NCBI GenBank assembly: GCA_017397835.1
Contig: JAFQHV010000026.1
Coordinates: forward strand, 1-64,000
Origin: Oscillospiraceae bacterium
GTDB taxonomy: Bacteria; Bacillota; Clostridia; Oscillospirales; Oscillospiraceae
Length of the DNA: 64,000 nt
Direction: 5' to 3'
A model generated the notes under the pieces. That model did not search any database. It saw nothing but the letters and a program-made list of their open reading frames with translations, and had not been told where the DNA came from. Numbering within the stretch: the first letter of the stretch is position 1; every line of letters begins with the position of its first letter. Of the stretch, positions 41,207-50,447 are shown one piece after another. A program made the position numbers and the translations under genes.

Positions 41207-41704
41207 TTACAGACCCTCGATGAGGCGGACGGTGATATAGCCGCCGTCCACGTTGGTTTCCAGCACGAACTGGTCCACGGCGGGGATCATCAGCTCCCGG
41301 GGGCCGCCCTTGACCACATAGACGTTGTTGGCGGGGGGGGTCAGCACCTCGGCGATGTTGCCCAGCACCGCGCCGGTGTCCGCGTCCCGGACCTCCAGCC
41401 CGGTCAGGTCGGCCAGGAAGAAGTGACCCTCCGGCAGGTTCACGTCCTTGCGGGCGATGTAGAGGATGGCGTTCTTCATAGCCAGGGCGCCGTTCATGTC
41501 GGTGATGCCCTGCAGCTTGAGGATGACCATATTCTTATGGACCCGGGCGCGCTCCACTTCGATGGGCCAGTGGGTGGCACCTACGTAGAGGGTGGAAAAA
41601 CCGCACAGAAAGTCGGCCGAGTCCGCCCAGGGTTCCACGCGGACCTCGCCCATGATGCCGTGGGTATTGACGATCTTGCCGACCTCTAAAAATTCCTGTT
41701 TCAT
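41207..41704 (-). CDS. rimM: Ribosome maturation factor RimM
   Basis: A 165-aa assembly factor for the 30S head that binds ribosomal protein S19. The N-terminal RimM barrel carries VGKIVNTHGIMGEVRV at residues about 7-22 (GKIVNTHGIMGEV), and the C-terminal PRC barrel has DLTGLEV and the VYVVKGGPRELMIPAV block. AGGAGGTTT precedes the ATG. A terminator-like hairpin separates it from khpA, so its level may be tuned apart from S16. Confidence 0.95.
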   Translation of the reverse strand: MKQEFLEVGKIVNTHGIMGEVRVEPWADSADFLCGFSTLYVGATHWPIEVERARVHKNMVILKLQGITDMNGALAMKNAILYIARKDVNLPEGHFFLADLTGLEVRDADTGAVLGNIAEVLTPPANNVYVVKGGPRELMIPAVDQFVLETNVDGGYITVRLIEGL

Positions 41705-41731
41705 GGTGGAAACCTCCTCAAAAGGGTGGGA

Positions 41732-41764
41732 AAAAGCGGCGCAGGGTGATGCTGCGCCGCTTTT
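41732..41764 (-). terminator. Hairpin between khpA and rimM
   Basis: A 13-bp perfect stem (41732-41744 with 41752-41764) with flanking A/T runs lies inside the minus-strand operon. It would partly terminate or attenuate transcription into rimM. Confidence 0.75.
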
Positions 41765-41786
41765 GGGTAAACAATGTACTGTTTAC

Positions 41787-42017
41787 TCAGTCGATGATGT
41801 CGACGGAGACACGCTGGCCGGAGCGCTGTGCCACGGAGCGCACGAGAGTACGGATCTCTTTGGCGATGCGGCCCTGACGGCCGATGACCTTACCCATATC
41901 CTCGGGGGCGACACGCAGCTCCAGAACGATCTCACCGTCGCCGTCGTGCTGGGTGACGGACACCTGATCGGGGTTGTCCACCAGGTTACGCGCGACGTAG
42001 GTCAAAAGCTCTTTCAT
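41787..42017 (-). CDS. khpA: KH-domain RNA-binding protein KhpA (YlqC)
   Basis: A 76-aa single KH-domain protein. The GxxG loop reads VIGRQGRIAKEIR (residues about 42-54). KhpA pairs with KhpB/Jag in Gram-positives and affects cell size and RNA metabolism. It has its usual place between rpsP and rimM. Confidence 0.93.
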   Translation of the reverse strand: MKELLTYVARNLVDNPDQVSVTQHDGDGEIVLELRVAPEDMGKVIGRQGRIAKEIRTLVRSVAQRSGQRVSVDIID

Positions 42018-42039
42018 TGGTAAGTCGTTCCTCCATCCA

Positions 42040-42279
42040 TTAGATGGCGCCGGCCTTCTTCAGCAGAGCCTTGACGGTCTCGGTGGGCTGGGCGCCGGTC
42101 TTGATCCAAGCCTGAGCGCGGTCAGCGTCCACCTTGATTTCGGCGGGGTTGGTCAGGGGATTGTAGAAGCCGATCTCCTCGATGAAACGGCCATCACGAG
42201 GATAGCGGGAGTCAGCCACCACGATGCGGTAGAAGGGAGCCTTCTTGGCGCCCATGCGACGCAGTCTGATTTTAACCAT
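42040..42279 (-). CDS. rpsP: 30S ribosomal protein S16
   Basis: A 79-aa ribosomal protein of standard length, with the family start [20 protein letters not shown] (first residues) and the [11 protein letters not shown] block near 32. A GGAGGTG site precedes the ATG. It follows ffh in the usual ylxM-ffh-rpsP order. Confidence 0.97.
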   Translation of the reverse strand: MVKIRLRRMGAKKAPFYRIVVADSRYPRDGRFIEEIGFYNPLTNPAEIKVDADRAQAWIKTGAQPTETVKALLKKAGAI

Positions 42280-42348
42280 TTTATATTCACCTCCAAATGA
42301 ATTTATAAAGTTATATGGGAAACACGAAATTCGTGTCAGCCAACGCGA

Positions 42349-43734
42349 TCAAAAGGGGAAGCCGCGGCCGCCCATGCCGCCAAGGCCGGGCATACCCTTG
42401 CCGCCTTTGCCCATCATGCGGCGCATATGCTTGGGCATCTTGCCGCCGGTGAACTGCTTGGTCATGGCCTGCATCATCTCAAACTGTTTCAGCAGGCGGT
42501 TTACGTCGACCACCTGCGTGCCGGAGCCGGCGGCGATGCGCTTTTTCCGGCTGGAGTTGAGCAGCTTGGGATCCTCGCGCTCGGCAGGGGTCATGGAGAG
42601 GATGATGGCTTCGGTCCGGGCGAGCATTCCCTCGTCCATGGAGGCACCCTCCAGGTCCTTGGCGTTGACACCGGGCAGCATGCCCGCGATGTCGGCCAGG
42701 GAACCCATGCCCTTGAGCTGGGTGAGCTGATCGTAGTAGTCGGTCAGGGTGAATTTGTTTTGGCGCAGGCGAGCCTCCAGCTTGGCGGCCTTTTCGGCAT
42801 CGAAATGCTGCTCGGCCTTTTCGATGAGGGAGAGCATATCGCCCATGCCCAAAATGCGGCTGGCCATGCGGTCGGGGTGGAACACCTCGATCTGGTCCAG
42901 CTTTTCGCCCACACCGGCGAACTTGATGGGCTTGCCGGTAACGGCGCGGATGGAGAGGGCGGCACCGCCGCGGGCATCGCCGTCCAGCTTGGTCAGCATG
43001 ACACCGGTGATGTCCAACGCCTCGTCAAAGGCGGAGGCGGCATTGACGGCATCCTGACCGATCATGGCATCGACCACCAAAATGATCTCGGTGGGGTCGA
43101 CAGCCTGCTTGATGCTGCGCAGTTCGTCCATCAGGGTTTCATCCACGTGCAGACGACCGGCGGTGTCCAGAAACACCATGTCGTTGCCGTGGGCCTTTGC
43201 GTGGGCCACGGCGGCCTTTGCGATATCCACAGGGTCGGTCTGACCCATTTGGAACACGGGAATGTCCAGCTGCCTGCCGACCACTTCCAGCTGCTGGATG
43301 GCGGCGGGACGGTAGATGTCACAGGCGGCCAGCAGGGGGCGCTTTGCGTGCTGACGCTTCATCAAACCGGCCAGCTTGGCGCCGTTGGTGGTTTTACCTG
43401 CGCCCTGCAGGCCCACCAGCATAACCACGGTGGGAGGGGCGGAGGCGATGGTCAGCTTGGTATTTTCGCCGCCCATCAGCGACGTCAGCTCTTCGTTGAC
43501 GATCTTGACGATCATTTGGGCGGGGGAGAGTGCCTCCAGCACGTCGGAGCCGACGGCACGCTCGCTCACCTTGGCAACAAAGTCCTTGACCACCTTATAG
43601 CTGACGTCGGCCTCCAGCAGAGCCAGGCGGATCTCGCGCATGGCGGATTTCACGTCGGCCTCGGTCAGGCGGCCTTTGCTGCGAAGCTTCTTAAACGCGG
43701 CAGAGAGTTTTTCGGTCAGTCCTTCAAAGGCCAT
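42349..43734 (-). CDS. ffh: Signal recognition particle protein Ffh
   Basis: A 461-aa SRP54 GTPase that targets nascent membrane proteins to FtsY and SecYEG. The NG domain has P-loop GLQGAGKTT near residue 107, DTAGRLHVDE near 190 and TKLDGDARGG near 247. The Met-rich M domain at the C-terminus binds 4.5S RNA and signal sequences (KQFEMMQAMTKQF, then a Gly/Met-rich tail). It begins four bases after the ylxM stop. Confidence 0.97.
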   Translation of the reverse strand: MAFEGLTEKLSAAFKKLRSKGRLTEADVKSAMREIRLALLEADVSYKVVKDFVAKVSERAVGSDVLEALSPAQMIVKIVNEELTSLMGGENTKLTIASAPPTVVMLVGLQGAGKTTNGAKLAGLMKRQHAKRPLLAACDIYRPAAIQQLEVVGRQLDIPVFQMGQTDPVDIAKAAVAHAKAHGNDMVFLDTAGRLHVDETLMDELRSIKQAVDPTEIILVVDAMIGQDAVNAASAFDEALDITGVMLTKLDGDARGGAALSIRAVTGKPIKFAGVGEKLDQIEVFHPDRMASRILGMGDMLSLIEKAEQHFDAEKAAKLEARLRQNKFTLTDYYDQLTQLKGMGSLADIAGMLPGVNAKDLEGASMDEGMLARTEAIILSMTPAEREDPKLLNSSRKKRIAAGSGTQVVDVNRLLKQFEMMQAMTKQFTGGKMPKHMRRMMGKGGKGMPGLGGMGGRGFPF

Positions 43735-43737
43735 GTA

Positions 43738-44103
43738 TTACTCCTGGCTCATTGCCTCGGCAGCGGAACGGATCTGACGGGCGAGGGCATCGATCTGAGC
43801 ATCCTCATAACCGGCGTTGCGCTCCAAAATGCCGTCGGCTGCCGTTACGATGTCCTCCAATTGGCTGCGCATGGCGTGGAAACGGCGGATCAGGCCGGTT
43901 TTGTCCTCCAGCTCGGTGAGGATAGCCTCGGCACGGACGATGACGTCGCGCACGCCCTGGCGGGTGATGCCGTAGTTCTCGGCGATTTCGGCCAGAGAGA
44001 GATCCTCGTTGTAGTACAGGTCGTAAAATTCTTTCTGCCGATCGGTCAGGACATCACCGTAAAAATCGAACAGCATGGTCATGCGAAAAGCCTGGTTTTT
44101 CAC
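43738..44103 (-). CDS. ylxM: YlxM family putative helix-turn-helix protein
   Basis: A 121-aa UPF0122 protein with a sigma-70 region-4-like helix-turn-helix (LSLAEIAENYGITRQGVRDVI, in part SLAEIAENYGITRQ, residues about 35-55). It is nearly always next to ffh and is thought to affect SRP function. It is first in the ylxM-ffh-rpsP-khpA-rimM unit. GGAGGTATA precedes the start. Confidence 0.93.
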   Translation of the reverse strand: MKNQAFRMTMLFDFYGDVLTDRQKEFYDLYYNEDLSLAEIAENYGITRQGVRDVIVRAEAILTELEDKTGLIRRFHAMRSQLEDIVTAADGILERNAGYEDAQIDALARQIRSAAEAMSQE

Positions 44104-44157
44104 AGTTATACCTCCAAAACGGGAAAGATGTAAAGGTAAATTGCTTTACCGACGAAT

Positions 44158-44186
44158 ACTATACAATATTTTGTGTAATTTGTCAA
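44158..44186 (-). promoter_or_regulatory. Promoter of the ylxM-ffh-rpsP operon
   Basis: On the minus strand, TTGACA (44186-44181) and TATAGT (44163-44158) are separated by 17 bases, close to consensus for a strong housekeeping promoter. Confidence 0.78.
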
Positions 44187-44287
44187 GGGGTAAACGCAAG
44201 ATTTTCTTTGAAAATCAAGGGCTGTCTTTCGGTTACAATATGGGAGAAATGGTGAGAATGAAATGCGCCGGACAGGAAAAGAAACTT

Positions 44288-44316
44288 TTGATTTCTTGCG
44301 CGGCAGGATGTATAAT
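44288..44316 (+). promoter_or_regulatory. Promoter of the M16 peptidase operon
   Basis: TTGATT (44288-44293) and TATAAT (44311-44316), 17-base spacer. It is divergent from the ylxM promoter. Confidence 0.7.
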
Positions 44317-44349
44317 GTTACCAATACAAATGTTACGGGAGGACAGCCC

Positions 44350-45639
44350 ATGAGCCAGGTCATTCAAGCCCAGTTGTTTCCCGGCGTTAATCTGACGGCG
44401 GTGCATACCAATAAATTCAAGAGCAGTTATTTCGGCGTTTCGCTGCTGACGGCGCTGGACAGGGACCGTGCAGCGGAAAACGCGCTGGTGCCGTGGGTGC
44501 TGCGCCGAGGCTGCCGGACTTATCCGGATCTTCAGGCGATCAGCACCCGCTTGGATGAATTGTACGGCGGGGCGCTGGAAGTGACGATTGAAAAAAAGGG
44601 AGAAAGCCAGTGCCTGTGCCTGAACGCCAGTTTTTTGGATGATGCGTTTACCCCCGGCGAGGAACAGCTACTGGAACCTGCGGTCAGCCTGCTTGGGGAT
44701 ATTTTGCTGCACCCCTACACCGAAAACGGCGTGTTCAGCAAGGAATATGTTGCGGGGGAGCAGACAAACCTGATCGACACGATCCGGGCACAGGTCAATG
44801 ACAAACGGCGGTATTCCATGCTGCGGCTGGGGCAGGAAATGTGCCGTCGCGAAGCCTTTGGCATCAGCAAGCTGGGCGATGAGGAGTCGGCCGCGGCCAT
44901 CACGGCGGACAGCCTTTGGCGGCGGTATCAGGCGCTGCTGTCCACGGCGCAGGTGGAATTGTTCTACTGCGGTTCCGCCGCGCCGGAGCGCGTACAGCAG
45001 GCGTTTAAGACTGCCTTTGCCAAATTGCCGGTCAACCCGGACCGGGAGCAGTCCGAGTGTGAGCTGCGCATTACCGCACCCGCGGAACCCAACGTTGTGG
45101 AGGAAGCCTTGGACGTGACTCAGGGTAAGCTGGCCATGGGGTTCCGGACCGACGGGATCGGCGTGTGGGACGAGGAGTATCCGGCTTTGATGCTGCTCAA
45201 CGCTGTGTTTGGGGGCACCAGCATGTCCAAACTCTTTATGAACGTGCGGGAGAAGCTGTCCCTGTGCTATTTTGCCAGTTCTGCCCTTGAAAAGTTCAAG
45301 GGGCTGATGATGGTCAGCTCCGGCATTGAATTTGAAAAATTCCGGCAGGCTAAAGATGAGATCCTGGCGCAGCTGGATGCCTGCCGCCGGGGCGAAATCT
45401 CTGATGAGGAGCTGGACGGAGCCCGGCGTATCCTGTCCACCGCGCTGCACACCCTTACGGACAGCCAGCGGCGCCTGGCCGATTACTGGCTGGGTCAGGC
45501 GGTGGCCGGCATTGATGAAACACCGGAGCAGCTGGCACAGCGTCTGGAACAGGTGAGCAAAGAGCAGATCGTACAGGTGGCCGGTCGGATGCATTTGGAC
45601 ACCATCTTTTTCCTGAAGGGAAAGGAGGCACAGCAGTGA
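44350..45639 (+). CDS. M16 peptidase-like subunit lacking the zinc site (YmfF type)
   Basis: A 429-aa insulinase-fold protein. The HxxEH zinc motif is missing at the expected place (the region reads ALVPWVLRRGC near residue 45), so it is likely the non-catalytic partner of the next gene, as in YmfF/YmfH or AlbE/AlbF pairs. The C-terminal half shows the usual LNAVFGGTSMSKLF block. GGGAGG precedes ATG 44350. Its stop overlaps the GTG of the partner, which ensures equal synthesis. Confidence 0.88.
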   Translation: MSQVIQAQLFPGVNLTAVHTNKFKSSYFGVSLLTALDRDRAAENALVPWVLRRGCRTYPDLQAISTRLDELYGGALEVTIEKKGESQCLCLNASFLDDAFTPGEEQLLEPAVSLLGDILLHPYTENGVFSKEYVAGEQTNLIDTIRAQVNDKRRYSMLRLGQEMCRREAFGISKLGDEESAAAITADSLWRRYQALLSTAQVELFYCGSAAPERVQQAFKTAFAKLPVNPDREQSECELRITAPAEPNVVEEALDVTQGKLAMGFRTDGIGVWDEEYPALMLLNAVFGGTSMSKLFMNVREKLSLCYFASSALEKFKGLMMVSSGIEFEKFRQAKDEILAQLDACRRGEISDEELDGARRILSTALHTLTDSQRRLADYWLGQAVAGIDETPEQLAQRLEQVSKEQIVQVAGRMHLDTIFFLKGKEAQQ

Positions 45640-46916
45640 ATACGTTGGAATATCCCCGTATTGGCGAGCGGCTGTACCACCGGGTATTGGACAACGGACT
45701 GAATGTGTTTGTCTGCCCCAAGCCGGAACACGCCAAGAGCTACGCCTTCTTTGCCACGAACTACGGCGGAATGGATATGCGGTTTTGTCTGGATGGCCGA
45801 TGGAGCGATACCCCGGCCGGTGTGGCCCATTTTCTGGAGCATAAAATGTTCGATACCGAGGACGGAAATGCCCTGCAGGATCTGGCCTCCAACGGTGCGT
45901 CGCCCAATGCGTTCACGGGCAACGATATCACCGGCTATTACTGTGAGTGCACGGAGAAGTTTGCGGAAAACCTGCGGATCCTGCTCCGTTTCGTTTCCGT
46001 ACCATGGTTCACGGCGGAGAGCGTGGACAAGGAACAGGGCATCATCGCACAGGAGATCCGCATGGTGGAGGATAATCCCCACTGGCGGGTGTTTATGAAT
46101 CTGATGGCGGGATTGTATCAAAGGCACCCGGCCCGCGTCAGTGTGGCGGGAACGGTGGAGTCCATTTCCCACATTACGGAAAAGACCCTGTACGATTGCC
46201 ACCGGGCGTTTTACACGCCGGAGAACATGGTGCTGTGTGTGGCGGGCAATGTGGACCCGGAGCAGGTGTGCGCCATCGCCGACGAGATTTTGCCCAAACG
46301 GGGCAGCGGCAAGGTGGAGCGGGATTATGGCGGTGCAGAGCCGCCGGAGGTGGCCGCAGCTCGCGTGGAGGCGGAGATGGAAGTGTCCACCCCCATCTTC
46401 CAGTATGCCTGTAAATGCGACCCCGTACCCTACGGGGACCAGACACTTCGGATGCAGCTGCTGGGCGAGCTGACGGCCCAGGCACTGGCGGGACCGTCCA
46501 GCCCCCTGTACGCATCCCTCTATCGCCAGGGACTGATCAATAGCGAGTTTGAAAGCGGGTACGAGATGTATTCCGGCTGTGCGTTTTTGTACGCCGGCGG
46601 CGAGAGTCGGGACCCGGATGAGGTAGCGCGGCAGATCTGCGTTGAGGCGGAGCGCCTTGTGCGCGAGGGGGTTGACGAAGCCCTGTGGCAGCGGCTGAAA
46701 AAGGCGGCGTACGGCAGCCGGGTGTGCGGCTTGAACTCCTTTGAGAATATCTGCGTAGGACAGGCAAAAAGCTTTTTCGATGGGGCTCAGGCGCTGGCAT
46801 TCCCCGAAATGTTTGATACCATTACCTGTCAGGATGCCTTGGCACTGTTGAACACGTGGATACGGCCCGATTGCACCACCTTGTCTGTGGTGCGGCCAAA
46901 GGAGGGGACACGATGA
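45636..46916 (+). CDS. M16 zinc metallopeptidase, catalytic subunit (YmfH type)
   Basis: A 426-aa M16 protease. The inverted zinc motif HFLEH lies near residue 66 and the third ligand Glu in the EQGIIAQEIRM block near 142; an Arg-Tyr type pair is found in the C-terminal half. Together with the upstream subunit it probably makes a clamp-like peptidase that degrades or processes peptides. It begins with GTG at 45636 after AAAGGAGG. In Bacillus the pair lies near tepA/spoIIIE; here it precedes lgt. Confidence 0.9.
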   Translation: MNTLEYPRIGERLYHRVLDNGLNVFVCPKPEHAKSYAFFATNYGGMDMRFCLDGRWSDTPAGVAHFLEHKMFDTEDGNALQDLASNGASPNAFTGNDITGYYCECTEKFAENLRILLRFVSVPWFTAESVDKEQGIIAQEIRMVEDNPHWRVFMNLMAGLYQRHPARVSVAGTVESISHITEKTLYDCHRAFYTPENMVLCVAGNVDPEQVCAIADEILPKRGSGKVERDYGGAEPPEVAAARVEAEMEVSTPIFQYACKCDPVPYGDQTLRMQLLGELTAQALAGPSSPLYASLYRQGLINSEFESGYEMYSGCAFLYAGGESRDPDEVARQICVEAERLVREGVDEALWQRLKKAAYGSRVCGLNSFENICVGQAKSFFDGAQALAFPEMFDTITCQDALALLNTWIRPDCTTLSVVRPKEGTR

Positions 46917-47893
46917 GCTTTTTTTCCGCTCCCGGAACGACGATGGTAAACACCGTTGTGTTTCCCGGCTTGGGACTGCAGTTTGAACTGAACCGTGTAG
47001 CCTTTGTGCTGTTTGGCCGCAACGTATACTGGTACGGAATCATCATCGGGATCGGTTTTTTGCTTGCGGTGACGTTCTGCTGCCGCCGTGCCGGGACGTT
47101 CGGCCTGCGGCAGGATGACATTCTGGATATGCTGATCGCGGCAGTTCCCATTAGTCTTGTGGGCTGCAGAACGTACTACGTACTGTTCAATCTGGATCGG
47201 TTCCGCAGAGAGGACGGTACACTGGATTGGGGCGCGGTGATTCGGATCAGCGACGGTGGGATCGCCATCTACGGTGCGGTCATCGCCGCGGCATTGACCC
47301 TGCTGCTTTTCTGCTTCTACCGGAAGCTGCCATTTGTGACCTTTGCCGATTTGGGTGTGCAGGGGTTGTTTATTGGACAGATCGTGGGCCGCTGGGGCAA
47401 CTTTATGAACGTGGAAGCCTACGGCAGCGTGACGGACGTGCCCTGGCGTATGTGTTCGCCCGCCATTGCCCGGTGGCTTTACGGCGGGGGACAGATCGAT
47501 GAGGTGACGTATCAGTCCATCTTGACCGGTGAGTTAGGGGTGCACCCCACATTCCTGTATGAGTCCCTGTGGAACCTGGTGGGGTTTGCCTTGGTGGTGT
47601 ATCTGTCTAAGAAGTTCTACAAATTTGACGGACAGCTGTTTTTGACCTATGTATTGTGGTATGGCGTGGGACGATTTGTGATCGAAGGTCTGCGCACGGA
47701 CAGCCTGTATTTCTTTGGACTGGAGTTGTTTGGATATCCGGTCCGCACCTCTCAGGTGTTGGCGCTGGTGTCGGCAGCTGCCGCGCTCGGCGTTTTGGTC
47801 TGGCGTTTTATCCGCGTAAAGAAGAAGCCGGAGCTGCTCTATGCACAGCGCATAGCGCAGGCGGAACAAGAGAAAGAAAAAGAGGAGGCATGA
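46913..47893 (+). CDS. lgt: Prolipoprotein diacylglyceryl transferase
   Basis: Attaches diacylglycerol from phosphatidylglycerol to the lipobox Cys of prolipoproteins, such as the one at 34046. The 326-aa product has about seven membrane segments, and the Lgt signature is visible in GQIVGRWGNFMNVEAYG near residue 158. HPTFLYESLWNL and GRFVIEGLRTDSLY follow. The tail is a Glu/Lys-rich cytoplasmic extension. The ATG overlaps the stop of the M16 gene (ATGA) after AAAGGAGG. Confidence 0.94.
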   Translation: MSFFSAPGTTMVNTVVFPGLGLQFELNRVAFVLFGRNVYWYGIIIGIGFLLAVTFCCRRAGTFGLRQDDILDMLIAAVPISLVGCRTYYVLFNLDRFRREDGTLDWGAVIRISDGGIAIYGAVIAAALTLLLFCFYRKLPFVTFADLGVQGLFIGQIVGRWGNFMNVEAYGSVTDVPWRMCSPAIARWLYGGGQIDEVTYQSILTGELGVHPTFLYESLWNLVGFALVVYLSKKFYKFDGQLFLTYVLWYGVGRFVIEGLRTDSLYFFGLELFGYPVRTSQVLALVSAAAALGVLVWRFIRVKKKPELLYAQRIAQAEQEKEKEEA

Positions 47894-47896
47894 TGG

Positions 47897-48736
47897 ATGG
47901 CGACCATTATCGACGGCAAGGCACTTGCCGCAAAAGTGAAAGAAGAGGTTGGCAGGAAGGCGGCGGCCCTGTCCGCGAAACCGGCCCTTGCCGTGATCAT
48001 TGTTGGCGACAACCCCGCATCCCGGGTGTACGTCAACGGGAAGAAAAAGGACTGCGGTGAGTGCGGTTTCTACAGTGAAGAATACGCACTGCCCGCCGAG
48101 ATCACCCAAAAGCAGCTGCTGGACTTGATCGATGAGTTGAACGCACGGGAGGATATGGACGGGATTCTGGTCCAGCTGCCCCTGCCCAAGCATTTGGACG
48201 AGCGGGAGGTGCTGCGCGCCATTCGACCCGACAAGGACGTGGACTGCTTCCATCCCTACAACGTTGGCAAGCTGATGATCGGTGAGGATGGTTTTGTCCC
48301 GTGTACGCCCTACGGCGTGGTACGCATGCTGAAGGAGTATGATATTGACATCCGCGGCAAGCACTGCGTGGTGGTGGGCCGGTCCAACATCGTGGGCAAG
48401 CCTCAGGCCATCCTGATGCTGCGCGAGGATGCTACGGTCACCATCTGCCACTCCCGCACCCCGGATCTGGCAGCCGAGTGCCGTCGGGCGGATATCCTGA
48501 TCGCCGCCGTGGGCAGGGTCGGCCTGATCACGGCGGACATGGTCAAGGAGGGAGCGGTGGTCATTGACGTGGCCATGAATCGCAACGAGCAGGGGAAACT
48601 CTGTGGCGATGTGTGCTATGACGAGGTGGCCGAAAAAGCTTCGTACATCACGCCGGTTCCCGGCGGTGTGGGGCCCATGACCCGCGCCATGCTGATGGAA
48701 AACACGTTGTACGCCGCCATTCAGCACGGAAAATAA
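47897..48736 (+). CDS. folD: Bifunctional methylenetetrahydrofolate dehydrogenase/cyclohydrolase
   Basis: A 279-aa enzyme linking 5,10-methylene-THF and 10-formyl-THF. The catalytic Lys lies in [13 protein letters not shown] near residue 55, the family signature is [13 protein letters not shown] near 95, and the NAD(P) site is [11 protein letters not shown] near 163, with [12 protein letters not shown] at the C-terminus. In Bacillus folD lies between nusB and xseA; here it precedes spoIIIA, so the neighbourhood has been rearranged. Confidence 0.96.
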   Translation: MATIIDGKALAAKVKEEVGRKAAALSAKPALAVIIVGDNPASRVYVNGKKKDCGECGFYSEEYALPAEITQKQLLDLIDELNAREDMDGILVQLPLPKHLDEREVLRAIRPDKDVDCFHPYNVGKLMIGEDGFVPCTPYGVVRMLKEYDIDIRGKHCVVVGRSNIVGKPQAILMLREDATVTICHSRTPDLAAECRRADILIAAVGRVGLITADMVKEGAVVIDVAMNRNEQGKLCGDVCYDEVAEKASYITPVPGGVGPMTRAMLMENTLYAAIQHGK

Positions 48737-48749
48737 AATATCGCAGTTC

Positions 48750-48784
48750 AAAACGCCCGCAGCAAAGGCTGCGGGCGTTTTTTG
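48750..48784 (+). terminator. Terminator of the M16-lgt-folD operon
   Basis: A 14-bp perfect stem (48750-48763 with 48768-48781) around AAAG, followed by T. Confidence 0.92.
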
Positions 48785-48838
48785 CAGGAATAAGCCTGGA
48801 CGTGCCGTCATAGGATGGGAAAACAAGGGGGGATCACT

Positions 48839-49735
48839 GTGCCGGAACGCTGTGGTCAGGTCTTTGATTTGCTGCCGGACAGGCTGAGACGACATATGCC
48901 CACGCTGTCACGGGAGGAAATGGCGCGGGTGGAAGAGGTGCGGCTGAGAGCGGGAAAGCCGATGGCGCTGACCGTATCCGGTGTGGCGCGGCCGCTGAGC
49001 AGCCCTCCTGTGGAACAGCGGGAACTGGAACAGTTGCTGCAGGTGGCCAGCGGCTGGTCGGTACACGCGGTGCTGGACCAGTTGAGAGACGGGTATATCA
49101 CGGTAGAGGGTGGACACAGACTGGGTGTGACCGGTACGGCGATCATGGAAGACGGCAGAGTGCGAACCATCTGCGATATTTCGTCGATCAATATGCGGAT
49201 AGCCCGCCAAATCAAAGGGTGTGCAAGTGAAATAGCCTTACAACTGAGTGAGGCGAGCAGGGCAGTGAACAGCTTGATACTGGCCCCGCCGGGCGCGGGA
49301 AAAACAACGCTGCTGCGGGACCTGATCCGCATTTGGTCGGAGCAAGGTGTGCGAGTAGCGGCTGCGGATGAGCGCGGGGAACTGGCGGCTGTTTGGCGAG
49401 GGCGGCCGCAGATGGATCTGGGCGGCTGCACGGATGTGCTGTCCGGTTGTCCAAAGGCGCGGGGGATTCAGATGTTGCTGCGAGGCATGAATCCGCAGGT
49501 GATTGCCGTGGATGAGATCACCGCCCCGGAGGACGTGCGTGCGATCGAACAGGCGGTGGGATGCGGGGTGACCGTTTTGGCGACGGCACATGCGGCGGGT
49601 TTGGAGGATATGCGCCGAAGGGCCCTGTATCGTGACCTGCTGTCGGCAGGGGTATTTGAACGATTTGTTATTTTGGGTATGCGAGAGGGAAAACGAACGG
49701 TTTGCGTGAAGAAAGTGCAGGAATTGGGATGCTGA
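48839..49735 (+). CDS. spoIIIAA: Stage III sporulation protein AA (ATPase)
   Basis: A 298-aa secretion-type ATPase that powers or assembles the SpoIIIA-SpoIIQ channel joining mother cell and forespore. Walker A is APPGAGKTTLLRD near residue 150, followed by ADERGELAA and VIAVDEITAPED for Walker B. The GTG at 48839 is chosen because AAGGGGGGAT lies just upstream; an ATG at 48815 is possible. It opens an eight-gene operon that should depend on sigma-E, though I could not identify that promoter with confidence. Confidence 0.95.
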   Translation: MPERCGQVFDLLPDRLRRHMPTLSREEMARVEEVRLRAGKPMALTVSGVARPLSSPPVEQRELEQLLQVASGWSVHAVLDQLRDGYITVEGGHRLGVTGTAIMEDGRVRTICDISSINMRIARQIKGCASEIALQLSEASRAVNSLILAPPGAGKTTLLRDLIRIWSEQGVRVAAADERGELAAVWRGRPQMDLGGCTDVLSGCPKARGIQMLLRGMNPQVIAVDEITAPEDVRAIEQAVGCGVTVLATAHAAGLEDMRRRALYRDLLSAGVFERFVILGMREGKRTVCVKKVQELGC

Positions 49736-50229
49736 AAGTGATCGGAGGCTTGCTTGTATTGGGCGGCTGCTGTCTGTGCGGGTTTTGTGCCGCGGACGAG
49801 CTTTCAAAGCGAGTGCGGCTGTTGGAGGACTGGATACAGGCGATTCGGGTGCTGGAACGGGAACTGGCTTTGTTTCGATCTCCACTGCCGCAACTTCTGC
49901 TTCAAATGGCAAAAGGAAGAGAGAAACGGTTGGTCGCCTTTTTTGATACTTGCTGTGCAAGAATGGAAACGGGGGCGGATTTTTTGGACGTGTGGGTGGA
50001 AGAACTGGAAACTCTGCCGCTTGACCGACAGGAAAAGCGGTTGCTGTGTGGCTTGGGACAGGTACTGGGCCGGTACGATGATCGGGGGCAAATACAGGCT
50101 GCCGGCCATATTCGCGGCGAGCTGGAGGCCTGTGCGGTCAGAGCACGGCAGGAAAACCGCGGCCGAGGAAGGGTGTATCGGACGTTAGGTGCAACGGCAG
50201 GTGGATTTTTGCTGTTGACCTTGATCTAA
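49729..50229 (+). CDS. spoIIIAB: Stage III sporulation protein AB
   Basis: A 166-aa membrane protein of the mother cell with hydrophobic segments at both ends (residues about 3-20 and 150-166) around a helical cytoplasmic or membrane-proximal domain, resembling GspF-type platform proteins. LEDWIQAIRVLERELALF is the typical block. The ATG overlaps the end of spoIIIAA by 7 bases. Confidence 0.92.
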   Translation: MLKVIGGLLVLGGCCLCGFCAADELSKRVRLLEDWIQAIRVLERELALFRSPLPQLLLQMAKGREKRLVAFFDTCCARMETGADFLDVWVEELETLPLDRQEKRLLCGLGQVLGRYDDRGQIQAAGHIRGELEACAVRARQENRGRGRVYRTLGATAGGFLLLTLI

Positions 50230-50252
50230 CAAAAGCGGAGAGGAACTGGGTT

Positions 50253-50447
50253 ATGAACGTGGATTTGATTTTCAAAATTGCGGCAGTGGGTATTCTGGTC
50301 ACAGTGCTCAATCAGGTGCTGGTCAGGGCGGGACGGGACGAGCAGGCCACCATGGTCACCCTGACGGCACTGGTGGTTGTTTTAATGATGGTCGTACAGG
50401 AGGTTGCACGGCTTTTTACCATGGTAAAAGGCCTGTTTGGGCTGTGA
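50253..50447 (+). CDS. spoIIIAC: Stage III sporulation protein AC
   Basis: A 64-aa protein with two membrane helices (residues about 5-25 and 32-52), the standard size. It begins with NVDLIFKIAAVGILV, and the conserved VLNQVLVRAGRDEQA loop follows. A predicted membrane piece of the feeding-tube complex. Confidence 0.94.
   Translation: MNVDLIFKIAAVGILVTVLNQVLVRAGRDEQATMVTLTALVVVLMMVVQEVARLFTMVKGLFGL

Noticed and set aside
46174..46800. Pro/Arg-rich minus-strand frames inside the M16 gene
   Set aside because: Reverse shadows with low-complexity composition and no start signals.
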